Below, piece after piece: positions 16,367 to 25,157 of a stretch of 64,000 nt of DNA. Below the pieces are notes generated by a model, which saw nothing but the letters and a program-made list of their open reading frames with translations, did no database searches and was not told the origin of the DNA. Source of the DNA: Dehalococcoidia bacterium (GTDB lineage: Bacteria > Chloroflexota > Dehalococcoidia > Lucifugimonadales > Australimonadaceae); contig JAJEFD010000003.1 in the NCBI GenBank assembly GCA_022820645.1, positions 124,001 to 188,000 on the forward strand. The letters are read 5' to 3'. Every line of letters begins with the position of its first letter. The stretch's first letter is position 1. The position numbers and the translations under genes were made by a program.

Positions 16367-17104
16367 CTACTGCGATTTCGCCATCGCTGAGAGCGCCATT
16401 TCCTTCCCGCCGATGACGTGCGGAAGGACAACCTCGTCTGCGCCGGCCCTGCGCAGCTTCTCCGCCGCATCGGGACGGGACGCCCGCGCCACGATGTACA
16501 GGTCAGGGTTGAGTCCTCGCGCCGTCAGCACCACGTAGACGTTCTGGCCGTCGTCGCCCGTGGCCGCGACGAGCCCGCGTGCGTCTCTGACGTGAGCGGC
16601 CAGCAGGTTCTCGTCCTCTGCCGAATCGCCGTGCACCCACAGCATGCCGAGTTCCTCGGCTGCGGTCAGCGCCTCCGCATCCCTGTCGACCACGATAAGC
16701 CCCGCCGACTGCTCCTGGAGCGTGGCGGCTACCGCCCTGCCGACGCGTCCGAAGCCGCACACGATGTAATGCCCGTTGAGTTTCTCCATACGCCTTCTCA
16801 TTCTGCGCCTCCGCACCAGGCTTCGCAGCAGTTCCTGCGACACGATCAGGTGCACGGCGCTCGTCAGGATGTAGAGCATCACGCCGACACCGGCGACCAT
16901 GAGGAACATGGTGAACACTCGCCCGGTAGTCGAGAGCGGGTGCACCTCCTCGTAACCGACGGTCGTGAAGGTGATGACGGTCATGTAGGCGGCGTCGAGG
17001 AGCGACCACCCCTCGAGCACCATGTACCCCGCGATGGCGATCCCCACGAGGACCGCCAGCGCGAGCAGGCTCCTGGCCAACTGCGACTCGAACAGGCGCA
17101 ACAC
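16367..17104 (-). CDS. Two-helix K+ channel with cytosolic RCK/TrkA-N domain
   Basis: 245 residues. Two hydrophobic helices (about 10-32 and 60-85) flank a pore loop with the selectivity filter TFTTVGYEEVHP near residue 47. After a basic segment (RRRRMRRRME) a Rossmann-type RCK/TrkA-N domain begins with HYIVCGFGRVGRAVA near residue 112, with VDRDAEAL and the LVAATGDDGQN patch for nucleotide binding. The second TrkA-C subdomain found in many channels is absent, so the protein ends soon after the first lobe. It gates K+ flux in response to a nucleotide or ion. Convergent with tyrS; 27 bp downstream of the P-type ATPase gene. Confidence 0.9.
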   Translation of the reverse strand: MLRLFESQLARSLLALAVLVGIAIAGYMVLEGWSLLDAAYMTVITFTTVGYEEVHPLSTTGRVFTMFLMVAGVGVMLYILTSAVHLIVSQELLRSLVRRRRMRRRMEKLNGHYIVCGFGRVGRAVAATLQEQSAGLIVVDRDAEALTAAEELGMLWVHGDSAEDENLLAAHVRDARGLVAATGDDGQNVYVVLTARGLNPDLYIVARASRPDAAEKLRRAGADEVVLPHVIGGKEMALSAMAKSQ

Positions 17105-17131
17105 TTCAGCTACCTCGGGTGAAACATCCCG

Positions 17132-19762
17132 CTACAGCGGGCCGAACCGCCGCACGACCAGCTTCCCGGTGACAGTCGTCACGGCGAAGCCCACCAGCAG
17201 CCCCGCCAGCAGGATACCCCACTGTTCCAGACCCAGCGGCACCGTGTCGAACGCCGCGCTGCCTATGGGCGTGTAGAGGATGACGGCCTGCATGAGCAGG
17301 CTCACGCTCACCGCCGCCCACAGCCACTTGTTCGTGCAGATGGGCATCCCCTCCTGGACGCGGATGACCAGCAGCCGCAGGTACTCCTGCACGACGAAGC
17401 CGGTGAAGGTCATCGTCCGGGCTGTCTCCAGGTCCCACAAGCGCAGCCCGACGAAGAACGTGGCGACGAGGATGATCGTCATAACCACGCCGACACTCCC
17501 TACGAGCGCGGCCATCGAGCGCCCCAGCACCGCGCCGTGACGCGGCGGCTCGCGCATCGCTCCCTGCGGCGCCGGGTCGGACGCCAGCGTCACCGCAGGC
17601 CCGGAGTCCGTGACGAGGTTGATCCACAGGATCTGTACGGCGGTCACCGGCAGGTAGCCGAACACGGTGGCAACCAGGATGACGAGCACCTCGGCGAGGT
17701 TGCCCGTGAGCATGTAGTTCACAAATTTCTTGATGTTCCGGAATATCCGGCGTCCTTCCTCGACGGCGGCGACGATGGTCGCGAGGTTGTCGTCGAGCAG
17801 GACCATGTCCGACGTGTCGCGGGCGACGTCCGTGCCCTTGATGCCCATCGCGACGCCCACGTCCGCGTTGTGCAGGGCGGGGGCGTCGTTCACGCCGTCG
17901 CCCGTCATCAGCACGACGTCGTGGTCCTCCTTGAGCGTCCGGAGGATGAGCACCTTGTGGCGCGGCTCGGCCCGCGCGAAGATGCTCGTCTCGCCGATGA
18001 CGCGCTTGAGCTCCGCCTCGTCCAGCCCATCGAGTTCCTTCGCCTCGATGGCCTCTCCGTCCAGCCCCACTTCCCGGCCTATCGCCGCCGCGGTGAGGCT
18101 GTTGTCCCCCGTGATCATCACGACGCGGATACCGGCCCGGTGCGCCGCCTCGATGGCGTGCGTGGCCTCCGGCCTCGGCGGGTCGCTCATCGCTCCCAGC
18201 GCCGCGAACGTCAGCCCCTCCTCGGCCATCGGGGCGTTGGCGGGCTGCTCCTTGTACGCGAGCGCCAGCACTCGCAGCGCCTGCCCCGCCAGTCCGACGT
18301 TCTGTTCCAGCAGCGCGTTGCGCTCTTCGTCGCTCAGCGGGGACACGCCGTCCGGCGTCCGGATGCTCGTGCAGAGCGGGAGCACCGCTTCCAGCGCGCC
18401 TTTCGTCAGCAGCAGACCGTCGGCCGCGATGGGGTGTCGGACGGCCACCGACATCATCCGCCGTTCGGACGTGAACGGGACCTCGCCTGTCCGCTCGTAC
18501 TCGTCCAACGGCGCTCCGGCGCGCTCAGCGAGCTCCAGCAGCGCCGTCTCCGTCGGGTCTCCCACGTAGCCGTACTCGGGGTGCCGGTGCGCGTTGTTGC
18601 ACAGGCCCGCGATCAGCAGCGATACCGCCAATGGCTCTCCGTGCGTACCGGGGGTGACGTCGTGCGCGTCCACCTCCTCGGAGAGCGTCGCCACGCGCCG
18701 CATCGTCATGCGACCTTCCGTGACGGTGCCCGTCTTGTCGGTGCAGATGACCTCCGCCGCGCCGACGATCTCCACGACCGGCAGCGAGCGCACGAGCGCC
18801 TTGCGCTCCAGCATCCGCCGCGTGCCGAACGCGAGCGCGAGTGTGAGGACGACCGGCAGTCCCTCCGGCACGGCCGCGACCGCAAGGGCGACGGCGGTGA
18901 TGAACGTTTCGAGCAGGCTCAGGTCGCCGGTCACCAGTTGCAGCACCGCGACGATGCCGATGAGCACCGCGACGGCCCAGCCGATCCGCGCCGCGAGGCG
19001 GCTGATCTCGCGCTGGAAGACGGTCGGCTCGCTCTCCGTCGTCTGCACCTCCGCCGCGATGCCGCCGACCTCCGTCTGCATGCCGGTACGGGTTATCAGC
19101 ATCCGCCCCCGTCCGCGCATCACGACCGTGCCGCTGTACGCCATGCAGAACCGCTCGGCCAGCGACGCGTCGGCGGCGACCGGCTGCGTGCTCTTGCGGA
19201 CGGGCAGGCTCTCGCCGGTGAGCGCCGCTTCGTCGACGCTCAGGTCGATGCTGCTGATGACCCGTCCGTCGGCGGGGATGCGCGAACCTTCTTCCAGCAG
19301 CACGATGTCTCCCGGAACGAGCACCTTGGCATCCACCTGCTCCGCGACGCCGTCGCGGAGCACCGTCGCGGAAGGAGCGGCCAGCCGGTTCAGCGCCTCG
19401 ATGCCCCGGCTCGCGCGGTAGTTCTGCGTGAAGCCGAGGCACGCGTTCAGGACCACGATGAGCGCGATGAGCCCGGCGTCTATGTAGTGGTCGGACTCCT
19501 CCGCGATGAGCGCGACCCCCACCAGCACTGCCGCCGCGCCGATGAGCACCAGCACGAGCGGACTGCGGAACTCATCCAGCAGCAGTTTGAGCGCGGAGAC
19601 GGGAGGAGCGCCGGTCAGCTGGTTCGGCCCGTACGTGGCAAGGCGCGTTGCTGCCTCGGCAGAGGACAGCCCGGAGGCCGACGACGAGAGGCCTTCGAGT
19701 GCATCTTCAACAGGAGAACTGTGCCAGGATGCCAGGGTCGTGTCCTCGACGGGAGCCTGCAT
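17132..19762 (-). CDS. P-type Ca2+-type cation ATPase (P2A-like)
   Basis: 876 residues, full length. Cation ATPase N-terminus; TGES in LTGESLPV (near residue 183, actuator domain); membrane segment with PEGLPVVLTLALA (near residue 298), the PEGLP signature of Ca2+ pumps; phosphorylation site DKTGTVTEG (near residue 340); KGA in LLTKGALEAV; and TGDGVNDAPAL hinge (near residue 620). C-terminal helices contain NLVTDSGPAVTLASDP. Calcium efflux is the likely role, though Mn2+ or Na+ pumps look similar. A TATACT -10 box lies 7 nt before its ATG. The K+ channel gene follows in the same direction. Confidence 0.92.
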   Translation of the reverse strand: MQAPVEDTTLASWHSSPVEDALEGLSSSASGLSSAEAATRLATYGPNQLTGAPPVSALKLLLDEFRSPLVLVLIGAAAVLVGVALIAEESDHYIDAGLIALIVVLNACLGFTQNYRASRGIEALNRLAAPSATVLRDGVAEQVDAKVLVPGDIVLLEEGSRIPADGRVISSIDLSVDEAALTGESLPVRKSTQPVAADASLAERFCMAYSGTVVMRGRGRMLITRTGMQTEVGGIAAEVQTTESEPTVFQREISRLAARIGWAVAVLIGIVAVLQLVTGDLSLLETFITAVALAVAAVPEGLPVVLTLALAFGTRRMLERKALVRSLPVVEIVGAAEVICTDKTGTVTEGRMTMRRVATLSEEVDAHDVTPGTHGEPLAVSLLIAGLCNNAHRHPEYGYVGDPTETALLELAERAGAPLDEYERTGEVPFTSERRMMSVAVRHPIAADGLLLTKGALEAVLPLCTSIRTPDGVSPLSDEERNALLEQNVGLAGQALRVLALAYKEQPANAPMAEEGLTFAALGAMSDPPRPEATHAIEAAHRAGIRVVMITGDNSLTAAAIGREVGLDGEAIEAKELDGLDEAELKRVIGETSIFARAEPRHKVLILRTLKEDHDVVLMTGDGVNDAPALHNADVGVAMGIKGTDVARDTSDMVLLDDNLATIVAAVEEGRRIFRNIKKFVNYMLTGNLAEVLVILVATVFGYLPVTAVQILWINLVTDSGPAVTLASDPAPQGAMREPPRHGAVLGRSMAALVGSVGVVMTIILVATFFVGLRLWDLETARTMTFTGFVVQEYLRLLVIRVQEGMPICTNKWLWAAVSVSLLMQAVILYTPIGSAAFDTVPLGLEQWGILLAGLLVGFAVTTVTGKLVVRRFGPL

Positions 19763-19769
19763 GCAGGGG

Positions 19770-19775
19770 AGTATA
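19770..19775 (-). promoter_or_regulatory. -10 box 7 nt before the P-type ATPase ATG
   Basis: On the minus strand TATACT is followed by seven bases and then the ATG at 19762. Transcription would start at the initiation codon, giving a leaderless message. No convincing -35 is visible. Confidence 0.55.
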
Positions 19776-19800
19776 CTCGCGGCTGCCCGGCAATACGGCC

Positions 19801-20736
19801 ATGGAGGGACCCTTGCGGATCGGCGTACCCGACCTCGTCTCGAACTCGTACTTCCCCGCCATCGCCGCCGTCGACCTCGGCGCGTTCGAGGCAGAGGGCC
19901 TCGATGCCGACATCGAACTCGTATTCCCGGTCACACGCGCGATGGAGATGCTCCGCGATGGCGAACTCGACTACGTGGCAGGCTCGGCGCACGCGGTGCT
20001 GACGGCGTTCCCCCGCTGGGAGGGCGCGTCACTGATTGCCGCGCTCGCGCAGCACATGTACTGGTTCCTCGTGCTCAGGAGCGACCTCGGAGCTCAGCGC
20101 GGCGATATCGAGGCCGTGAGGGGCCTCCGTATCGGTGCTGCGCCCGGCCCGCGTGACGGGCTGGAGCGGATGCTCAGGGAAGCGGGCATCGACCCCGAGC
20201 GCGATGGCGTGAGCATAGGCCCCGTGCCGGGCGCGACGGGCTCCGGCGTCTCGTTCGGCGTGCAGGCGGCGAGGGCGTTGGCCGACGGCGCCATAGACGG
20301 CTTCTGGGCGAACGGCATGGGCACGGAGGTCGCCGTTCGCTCGGGCGCGGGCAGCGTCGTGCTGGACGTGCGACGCGGCGACGGCCCGCCCGCGGCTCGC
20401 GGTTACACCTTCCCCGCGTTCGTGACGACTGACACTCGAATCACAGAGCAGCCGGACGAGGTTGCAGCCGCGGTGCGCGCTGTCGTGGCCGCGCAGCGTA
20501 TGCTGAAGGCCGATCCCTCGCGGGCGGCGGAGGTCGGCGGGAAACGGTTCCCCGCCGAGGAAGCATCGCTCATCGCGGAACTGATCGAGCGCGACCTGCC
20601 GTACTACGACCCGTCGATATCGGAGGAGACGGTGGAGCAGATGGACCGGTTCGCCCAACAGATAGGGCTGCTCGACGGCCCCGTGCCCTACGAACAGGTC
20701 GTGGCAGCCCGATTCGCCGGATGCTGGACGTCTTAA
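19801..20736 (+). CDS. Periplasmic-binding-fold protein (NMT1/SsuA-like), no signal peptide
   Basis: 311 residues from the ATG at 19801. LRIGVPDLVSNSYFPAIAAVDLGAFEAEGL at the start is the pattern of NMT1/TauA/SsuA substrate-binding proteins (kept short: ligand-binding fold with FEAEGLDADIELV, GELDYVAGSAHAVL, and the hinge region GLRIGAAPGPRDGLERML). Unlike exported binding proteins it has no signal peptide or lipobox and no ABC permease or ATPase genes next to it. It may act as a cytosolic ligand sensor or enzyme-like protein. A cupin gene and a DUF2848 gene follow in the same direction, so it may belong to their pathway. Confidence 0.75.
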   Translation: MEGPLRIGVPDLVSNSYFPAIAAVDLGAFEAEGLDADIELVFPVTRAMEMLRDGELDYVAGSAHAVLTAFPRWEGASLIAALAQHMYWFLVLRSDLGAQRGDIEAVRGLRIGAAPGPRDGLERMLREAGIDPERDGVSIGPVPGATGSGVSFGVQAARALADGAIDGFWANGMGTEVAVRSGAGSVVLDVRRGDGPPAARGYTFPAFVTTDTRITEQPDEVAAAVRAVVAAQRMLKADPSRAAEVGGKRFPAEEASLIAELIERDLPYYDPSISEETVEQMDRFAQQIGLLDGPVPYEQVVAARFAGCWTS

Positions 20737-20758
20737 GGGCTGTAAGAGAGGAGCGATC

Positions 20759-21103
20759 GTGGCGAAACCTGAGTTGGAGTTCTTCGACCCCTCGGACATC
20801 CCGAGCGAGCCGATCCCGCCGGTGGACGGCCTCAGCCAGCAGATACTCTCCCGCGACGAAGTGACCGGCGACTACACCCGCCTGCTCCGGTTCGAGCCGG
20901 GCACCGACACCTCCGCCATGGGCCCCCAGGTGCACGACTTCTGGGAGGAGGTCTGGATCATCGAGGGCAGCATCCATGACATCCCGCTGAACGAGACGTT
21001 CACCGCAGGTATGTACGCCTGCCGACCGCCCGGCATGCCCCACGGCCCGTGGATCTCGCCGGACGGGTGCCGGACGTTCGAGGTGAGACACTATGAGCGC
21101 TGA
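20759..21103 (+). CDS. Small cupin-domain protein
   Basis: 114 residues from a GTG at 20759, preceded by GAGAGGAG. One cupin barrel: LLRFEPGTDTSAMGPQVHDFWEEVWIIEGS is a typical first cupin motif with His and Glu ligands (HDFWEEV), and GMYACRPPGMPHGPW the second, with the last His. Similar small cupins occur in catabolic clusters, but a reaction cannot be assigned. The end overlaps the start of the DUF2848 gene by 11 bp, so the two are translationally coupled. Confidence 0.8.
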   Translation: MAKPELEFFDPSDIPSEPIPPVDGLSQQILSRDEVTGDYTRLLRFEPGTDTSAMGPQVHDFWEEVWIIEGSIHDIPLNETFTAGMYACRPPGMPHGPWISPDGCRTFEVRHYER

Positions 21104-21818
21104 TGAGGTGATTGCACCGTTGAAGAGACCCGCCCGGATGCTCACGTTCGACCACGCCGGGACGCCCATGCGGTTCCTCGCGCGCAGGCTGCTTGCCGGG
21201 GGTTACACGGGCCGCGACCCGGTGGCGGTGGAGGAGCACATCGCCGAGCTTGCGCTCCTCGGCGTCCCACGCCCGGCGCACGTGCCGTGGATATTCGTGG
21301 CGAACCCCCAGGTGCTCCAGGTAGACGGGACAGTGTGGGCCTACGACGGCACGTCGTCCGGTGAGGCCGAGTACGTGCTGCTCATCGACCGGGACGACGT
21401 CTTCGTCTGCATCGGCAGCGACCACACCGACCGTGGCCTCGAGAGCCTCTCGATCGAGAAGTCGAAGCAGATCTATCCGAAGATCCTGAGCAGGCAGATA
21501 TGGCGTCTCGACGACCTCCTGCCGCGCTGGGACGACCTGCGCCTGCGCAGCCGGGTTGCCGAGGGTGGCGAGCTCGAGGATTACCAGGACGGAACGCTCG
21601 CCCAGCTCATACGCCCCGAGCGGCTGCTCGAGCTCATCGGCCCGGACCCCGGCGCGGGCACCGTCGTCTTCTCCGGCACGCTGCCCGTACTCGGCGGCAA
21701 CGTGCGCGCAGCCCCCCGCTTCGAGGCCGAGCTCTTCGACACGGACGGGAGTCCGCTCGCGAATCTCGGCTACGACGTCGTAGTGCTGCAACAGCAGGTG
21801 CAGCCGGACGAACGATGA
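21093..21818 (+). CDS. DUF2848 family protein
   Basis: 241 residues. The pattern GYTGRDPVAVEEHIAELALLGVPRP (residues about 38-62), followed by SSGEAEYVLL, GSDHTDRGLESLSIEKSKQ and YPKILSRQIWRLDDL, is characteristic of DUF2848, proteins thought to be related to the fumarylacetoacetate-hydrolase superfamily and found in catabolic clusters. The GSDHTD motif and preceding Glu could bind a metal, which is inference. It overlaps the upstream cupin gene by 11 bp. Together with the binding protein and the double-cupin gene it suggests a pathway for a small organic acid. Exact substrate unknown. Confidence 0.75.
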   Translation: MSADEVIAPLKRPARMLTFDHAGTPMRFLARRLLAGGYTGRDPVAVEEHIAELALLGVPRPAHVPWIFVANPQVLQVDGTVWAYDGTSSGEAEYVLLIDRDDVFVCIGSDHTDRGLESLSIEKSKQIYPKILSRQIWRLDDLLPRWDDLRLRSRVAEGGELEDYQDGTLAQLIRPERLLELIGPDPGAGTVVFSGTLPVLGGNVRAAPRFEAELFDTDGSPLANLGYDVVVLQQQVQPDER

Positions 21819-21913
21819 GCCTTCACGTGCGCGTGTGATTTCCCGCGCTTGACGAATCGCGCGCAGCGAGCGAGAGTCCACCCAGACAAGCCTGACAGGC
21901 TCGGAGGAGAACC

Positions 21914-23083
21914 ATGGCGCAGCAGACAGACGTCGCAACGATCGGGAAGGTGGACATAGACACGGACGCGCGGGCGAAGCAGCTTCCGTACGACCAGTGG
22001 GTCGAATCGCTCGACCTGCCCGTCCACAAGGGCTACTTCGTGGAGGACGTTCGCAACCTGGAAGTCGCCCCGTGGCCGGATCTGGGCTGCAACGGCGCCT
22101 TCATCCAGCTCGAGGGCATGGAGGGCGTCGCTGACGCACGCATCACCGAGATCCCGCCGGGCGGCTCGACCGCGCCATTGCGCTTCGCTCTCGACGAGGT
22201 CGTCTACGTCGCGGACGGGCAGGGTCTCGCCACGGTCTGGGCGGAGGGTGTCGAGCGCAGAACGTTCGAGTTCAGCCCGCGCAGCCTCTTCGTCATCCCG
22301 CGCGGCGCGGTGCGCCAGTTCGCGAACGCCCGCGGCGACCGTCCTGCGCGGCTCATCTCCAACACGTACCTGCCGGTCGCCATGTCACTCATCCCGGACC
22401 CCACATACTTCTTCAACAGCACCTACGAGGACCCCACGCTCCTGCAGGCCTCCGAGGACGAGTTGTACTCGGTCGCCAAGCGTGCGCCCGGCGGACGCGG
22501 CGCGAGCTGGTTCGGCAACTTCTTCACCGACCTCGCGGCGTGGAGCGGCCTCGTCCCGCATCGCCAGCGTGGGGGCGGCGGCCACGTCGTGGACATCCAG
22601 TTCCCTCAATCGGAGATGGGCGGGCACATGTCCGTCTTCCCGCCGGGCACCTACAAGAAGGCGCACCGCCACGGGCCGGGCGTCGTCATCATCATCCCCG
22701 CAGGCGAGGGCTACTCCATCATGTGGCCGGAGGGCCAGGAGAAGGTCATCGTTCCGTGGCACGAGGCCAGCATGTTCGTGCCGCCGAATCGCTGGTTCCA
22801 TCAGCACTTCAACGTGAGTGTGGAGCCTGCGCGCTACCTCGCGCTCTCTCCGATCCGCCAGATGCGCGGTCTCAGCAACCGCATGAACCCGCTGCTGGAC
22901 CAGGTGGAGTACCCGAACGAGGAGTCCTGGATCCGCGAGATGTTCGAGGAAGAGCTCGGCAAGCGCGGTCTGGAGAGCCTGATGCCGGAAGGGGCGTACC
23001 AGGACCCCCACTACAAGTGGGAGTATGACGCCTCCGAAGAGCAGGGCGCAGTCCTCGACGCCACGGCAGGCCGCGGGCTGTAG
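21914..23083 (+). CDS. Double-cupin protein
   Basis: 389 residues with two cupin modules. The first (about 70-150) includes ITEIPPGGSTAPLRFALDEVVYVADG and FVIPRGAVRQFAN; the second (about 225-310) has MSVFPPGTYKKAHRHGPGVVIIIPAGEGY and FVPPNRWFHQHFNV, with more classical metal-binding His residues (HRHG, HQH). Bicupins of this layout include gentisate and other ring-cleavage dioxygenases, oxalate decarboxylases and pyrone-type enzymes; none can be chosen from motifs. ATG at 21914 behind GGAGGAG. A possible promoter, TTGACG at 21849-21854, lies upstream with a poor -10. Confidence 0.75.
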   Translation: MAQQTDVATIGKVDIDTDARAKQLPYDQWVESLDLPVHKGYFVEDVRNLEVAPWPDLGCNGAFIQLEGMEGVADARITEIPPGGSTAPLRFALDEVVYVADGQGLATVWAEGVERRTFEFSPRSLFVIPRGAVRQFANARGDRPARLISNTYLPVAMSLIPDPTYFFNSTYEDPTLLQASEDELYSVAKRAPGGRGASWFGNFFTDLAAWSGLVPHRQRGGGGHVVDIQFPQSEMGGHMSVFPPGTYKKAHRHGPGVVIIIPAGEGYSIMWPEGQEKVIVPWHEASMFVPPNRWFHQHFNVSVEPARYLALSPIRQMRGLSNRMNPLLDQVEYPNEESWIREMFEEELGKRGLESLMPEGAYQDPHYKWEYDASEEQGAVLDATAGRGL

Positions 23084-23089
23084 GAGCGC

Positions 23090-24340
23090 CTAGACCCGCG
23101 CGGGTGCGGCCTGAGGGAGCGCTACGCCGCGTAGCGCTCCTCCGCGCACCGCGATCGCCAGGGTAACGGCGACCAGGACCGCTCCTCCTGCCGCTACGGC
23201 GATGGGCGCTCCTGTGCGTTCGGCGAGGCTGTTCATCATCGCGCCACCCACCGGCAGCAGCGCCCAGTGGACGCCGTACAGCGCCATCACGCGCCCCCGC
23301 AGGCTGTCCTCCACCAGCGTCTGCAGGATCACCTGCCCGGTCGTGATCTGCATCACGCCGACTGCTCCCGAGAGGAACAGCAGGACGAGCGCAGCCTCGA
23401 ACCACGGCGTGAGCGCGAACGCAACCAGCATCGCTCCGAACGAACCTGCCGAGCCCAGCAGTACACGTCCCGCGCCCCGCTGTTTGAAGTAGCGCGAGTA
23501 CACGAACAGTCCCACCATCGCTCCGACCCCCGCCGAGGAGTACATGAACCCCAGTTCGCGCGGGCTGACGTCGTACACCTCAACCTGGAACACAGGGAAG
23601 GTCATCATGTATCCCTGTCCGAACGCCGAGCACGCCAGCGCCAGCAGCAGCAGGGGGCGGAACACCGGATGTGCCCACACGTAGGCAGCCCCTGCCTTCA
23701 GATCGCCCAGCATCGTTCCATGCCGTCCGGCGGCGGACTGCTGGGGATGCACCATCCGCATCACCGCCGCCATCGCGGCAGCGCCCGCCGCGGCAACGAA
23801 GAAGCTCGGCCCCGCTCCCGCTGCCGCGATGACGAACCCGGCGATGGATGGCGCGACGATGCGTGTCGACGACCACGCCACCGACGTGAGCGGCACTGCT
23901 ATCGGGATGAGCGACCGGTCCGGCAGCAGGCGTGGGAAGAACGATGCCCGTGCCGGTTCGTCGAACGACTGCACCAACCCGATCATCACTGCCGCCGCCG
24001 CCAGGTGCCACACCACCGCCTGGTCGGTCAGTGCGAGGACGGCGAGGGTCACCAGCACGGCAACGGCGGTCGTCTGCGCAGCAACAACGAGCGTCCGGGG
24101 GTCGAACCGGTCGGCGAGCACGCCGCCCGCAAGGTTCACGACGATGCGCGGCGCGGCGCTGACGAGGTTGATGAGTCCCAGGGCCAGCGCCGACTGCGTC
24201 AGGTCATACGCCAGCCACCCGAGGGTGACGATGGTCATCTGCTGGCCGGTGACCTGCGCGACCAGCCCTATCCAGAAGAGCCGGAAATCCCGGTAGCGCA
24301 GCGCGGCGAAGAACTCGACGAAGCCGCCGAACAGCCTCAC
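23090..24340 (-). CDS. MFS transporter (MFS_3 / EntS-like)
   Basis: 416 residues with about 12 membrane segments. The N-terminal FAALRYRDFRLFWIGLVAQVTG and the loop LADRFDPRTLVV after the second helix are typical of the MFS_3 group, which contains exporters such as enterobactin efflux protein EntS. The GTG start at 24338-24340 overlaps the TGA of the dienelactone hydrolase gene (GTGA), so translation is probably coupled. It ends 6 bp from the convergent double-cupin gene. Substrate unknown. Confidence 0.87.
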   Translation of the reverse strand: MRLFGGFVEFFAALRYRDFRLFWIGLVAQVTGQQMTIVTLGWLAYDLTQSALALGLINLVSAAPRIVVNLAGGVLADRFDPRTLVVAAQTTAVAVLVTLAVLALTDQAVVWHLAAAAVMIGLVQSFDEPARASFFPRLLPDRSLIPIAVPLTSVAWSSTRIVAPSIAGFVIAAAGAGPSFFVAAAGAAAMAAVMRMVHPQQSAAGRHGTMLGDLKAGAAYVWAHPVFRPLLLLALACSAFGQGYMMTFPVFQVEVYDVSPRELGFMYSSAGVGAMVGLFVYSRYFKQRGAGRVLLGSAGSFGAMLVAFALTPWFEAALVLLFLSGAVGVMQITTGQVILQTLVEDSLRGRVMALYGVHWALLPVGGAMMNSLAERTGAPIAVAAGGAVLVAVTLAIAVRGGALRGVALPQAAPARV

Positions 24341-25083
24341 GGCGTCTCCGGTGACTCGTCATCCTCGGCCGCTGGTGCTGGAACACCCAGGTGGTTCCTG
24401 AAGAACGCGAACGTCCGCTCCAGCGAGTCCTCAGCGGCCTTCGCGCGCCGCTCCGAGGAGTCCTGGTTCGGGTTCAGGAACGAGTGTCCCACGCCCTCGT
24501 ACATGAACAGTTCGTACTGCTTCTCGTACCGGTCGAGCGTTTCCCGGAACGCCTCGATCTCCGAGATGGGCGTCGTGTGGTCGTGCGTGCCGTAGTGGCA
24601 CATCATCGGTACGCGGATATTCTCGAGTTCCTCGGAGTCCGGGAAGAGGCTGTGGTAGTAGACGACGCCCGCGCCGAACGTGTTCGTGCGTGCCAGCGAC
24701 AGCAGCACGAGTCCGCCGCCGAGGCAGAAACCCACGATACCCACAGGCGCGTCGTCCGTCGTCCACGGCAGCGAGCGCAGGAAGTCCGCTCCGGCGCTCA
24801 GGTTCTCCACCGTCCGCTGCACGTCCAGCGAGTTCTTGTAGCGCAGTTGCGTGGCGCGGCCCTCCGGCAATGCGCCGTCGAACAGGTCCGGAGAGAGAGC
24901 GACGAAACCGGCGCGGGCGAACGTTCGGGTTATCTCGCGCTGGAACCAGTTGAGCCCGCCCATGCCGGAGATGACGACGAGCCCCGGGTAGGGTCCACTG
25001 TCCGCCGGTCGGCCGACGTATCCGTCTACGAAGCCGTCAGGGCCGTCGTATCCCGCGTGCAGTGAGACGATGCGATGCGCCAT
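24337..25083 (-). CDS. Dienelactone hydrolase family protein
   Basis: 248-residue alpha/beta hydrolase. The nucleophile elbow GFCLGGG (Cys near residue 115), the acidic residue region CHYGTHDHTTP (near residue 172) and His in GVGHSFLNP (near residue 207) form the Cys-Asp-His triad typical of dienelactone hydrolases, which open lactones in aromatic catabolism. Start is the ATG at 25081-25083 behind AGGAGG, shortening the longer frame (to 25122). It is the first gene of a pair with the MFS carrier. Confidence 0.88.
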   Translation of the reverse strand: MAHRIVSLHAGYDGPDGFVDGYVGRPADSGPYPGLVVISGMGGLNWFQREITRTFARAGFVALSPDLFDGALPEGRATQLRYKNSLDVQRTVENLSAGADFLRSLPWTTDDAPVGIVGFCLGGGLVLLSLARTNTFGAGVVYYHSLFPDSEELENIRVPMMCHYGTHDHTTPISEIEAFRETLDRYEKQYELFMYEGVGHSFLNPNQDSSERRAKAAEDSLERTFAFFRNHLGVPAPAAEDDESPETP

Positions 25084-25157
25084 GCCACACCTCCTGCCAC
25101 CGTGCATCATAGGGCGGGGCATCTACGGCGACAACCGTCGCGGGCTGCGATGCACGT

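Noticed and set aside
17537-20002. An 821-codon plus-strand frame opposite the P-type ATPase gene.
   Set aside because: Antisense shadow; composition is Arg/Asp/His-rich with no family features, while the minus strand encodes a complete ATPase.
21849-21877. Promoter ahead of the double-cupin gene (TTGACG with 17-nt spacer).
   Set aside because: The matching -10 (GAGAGT) is too poor to list as a feature.
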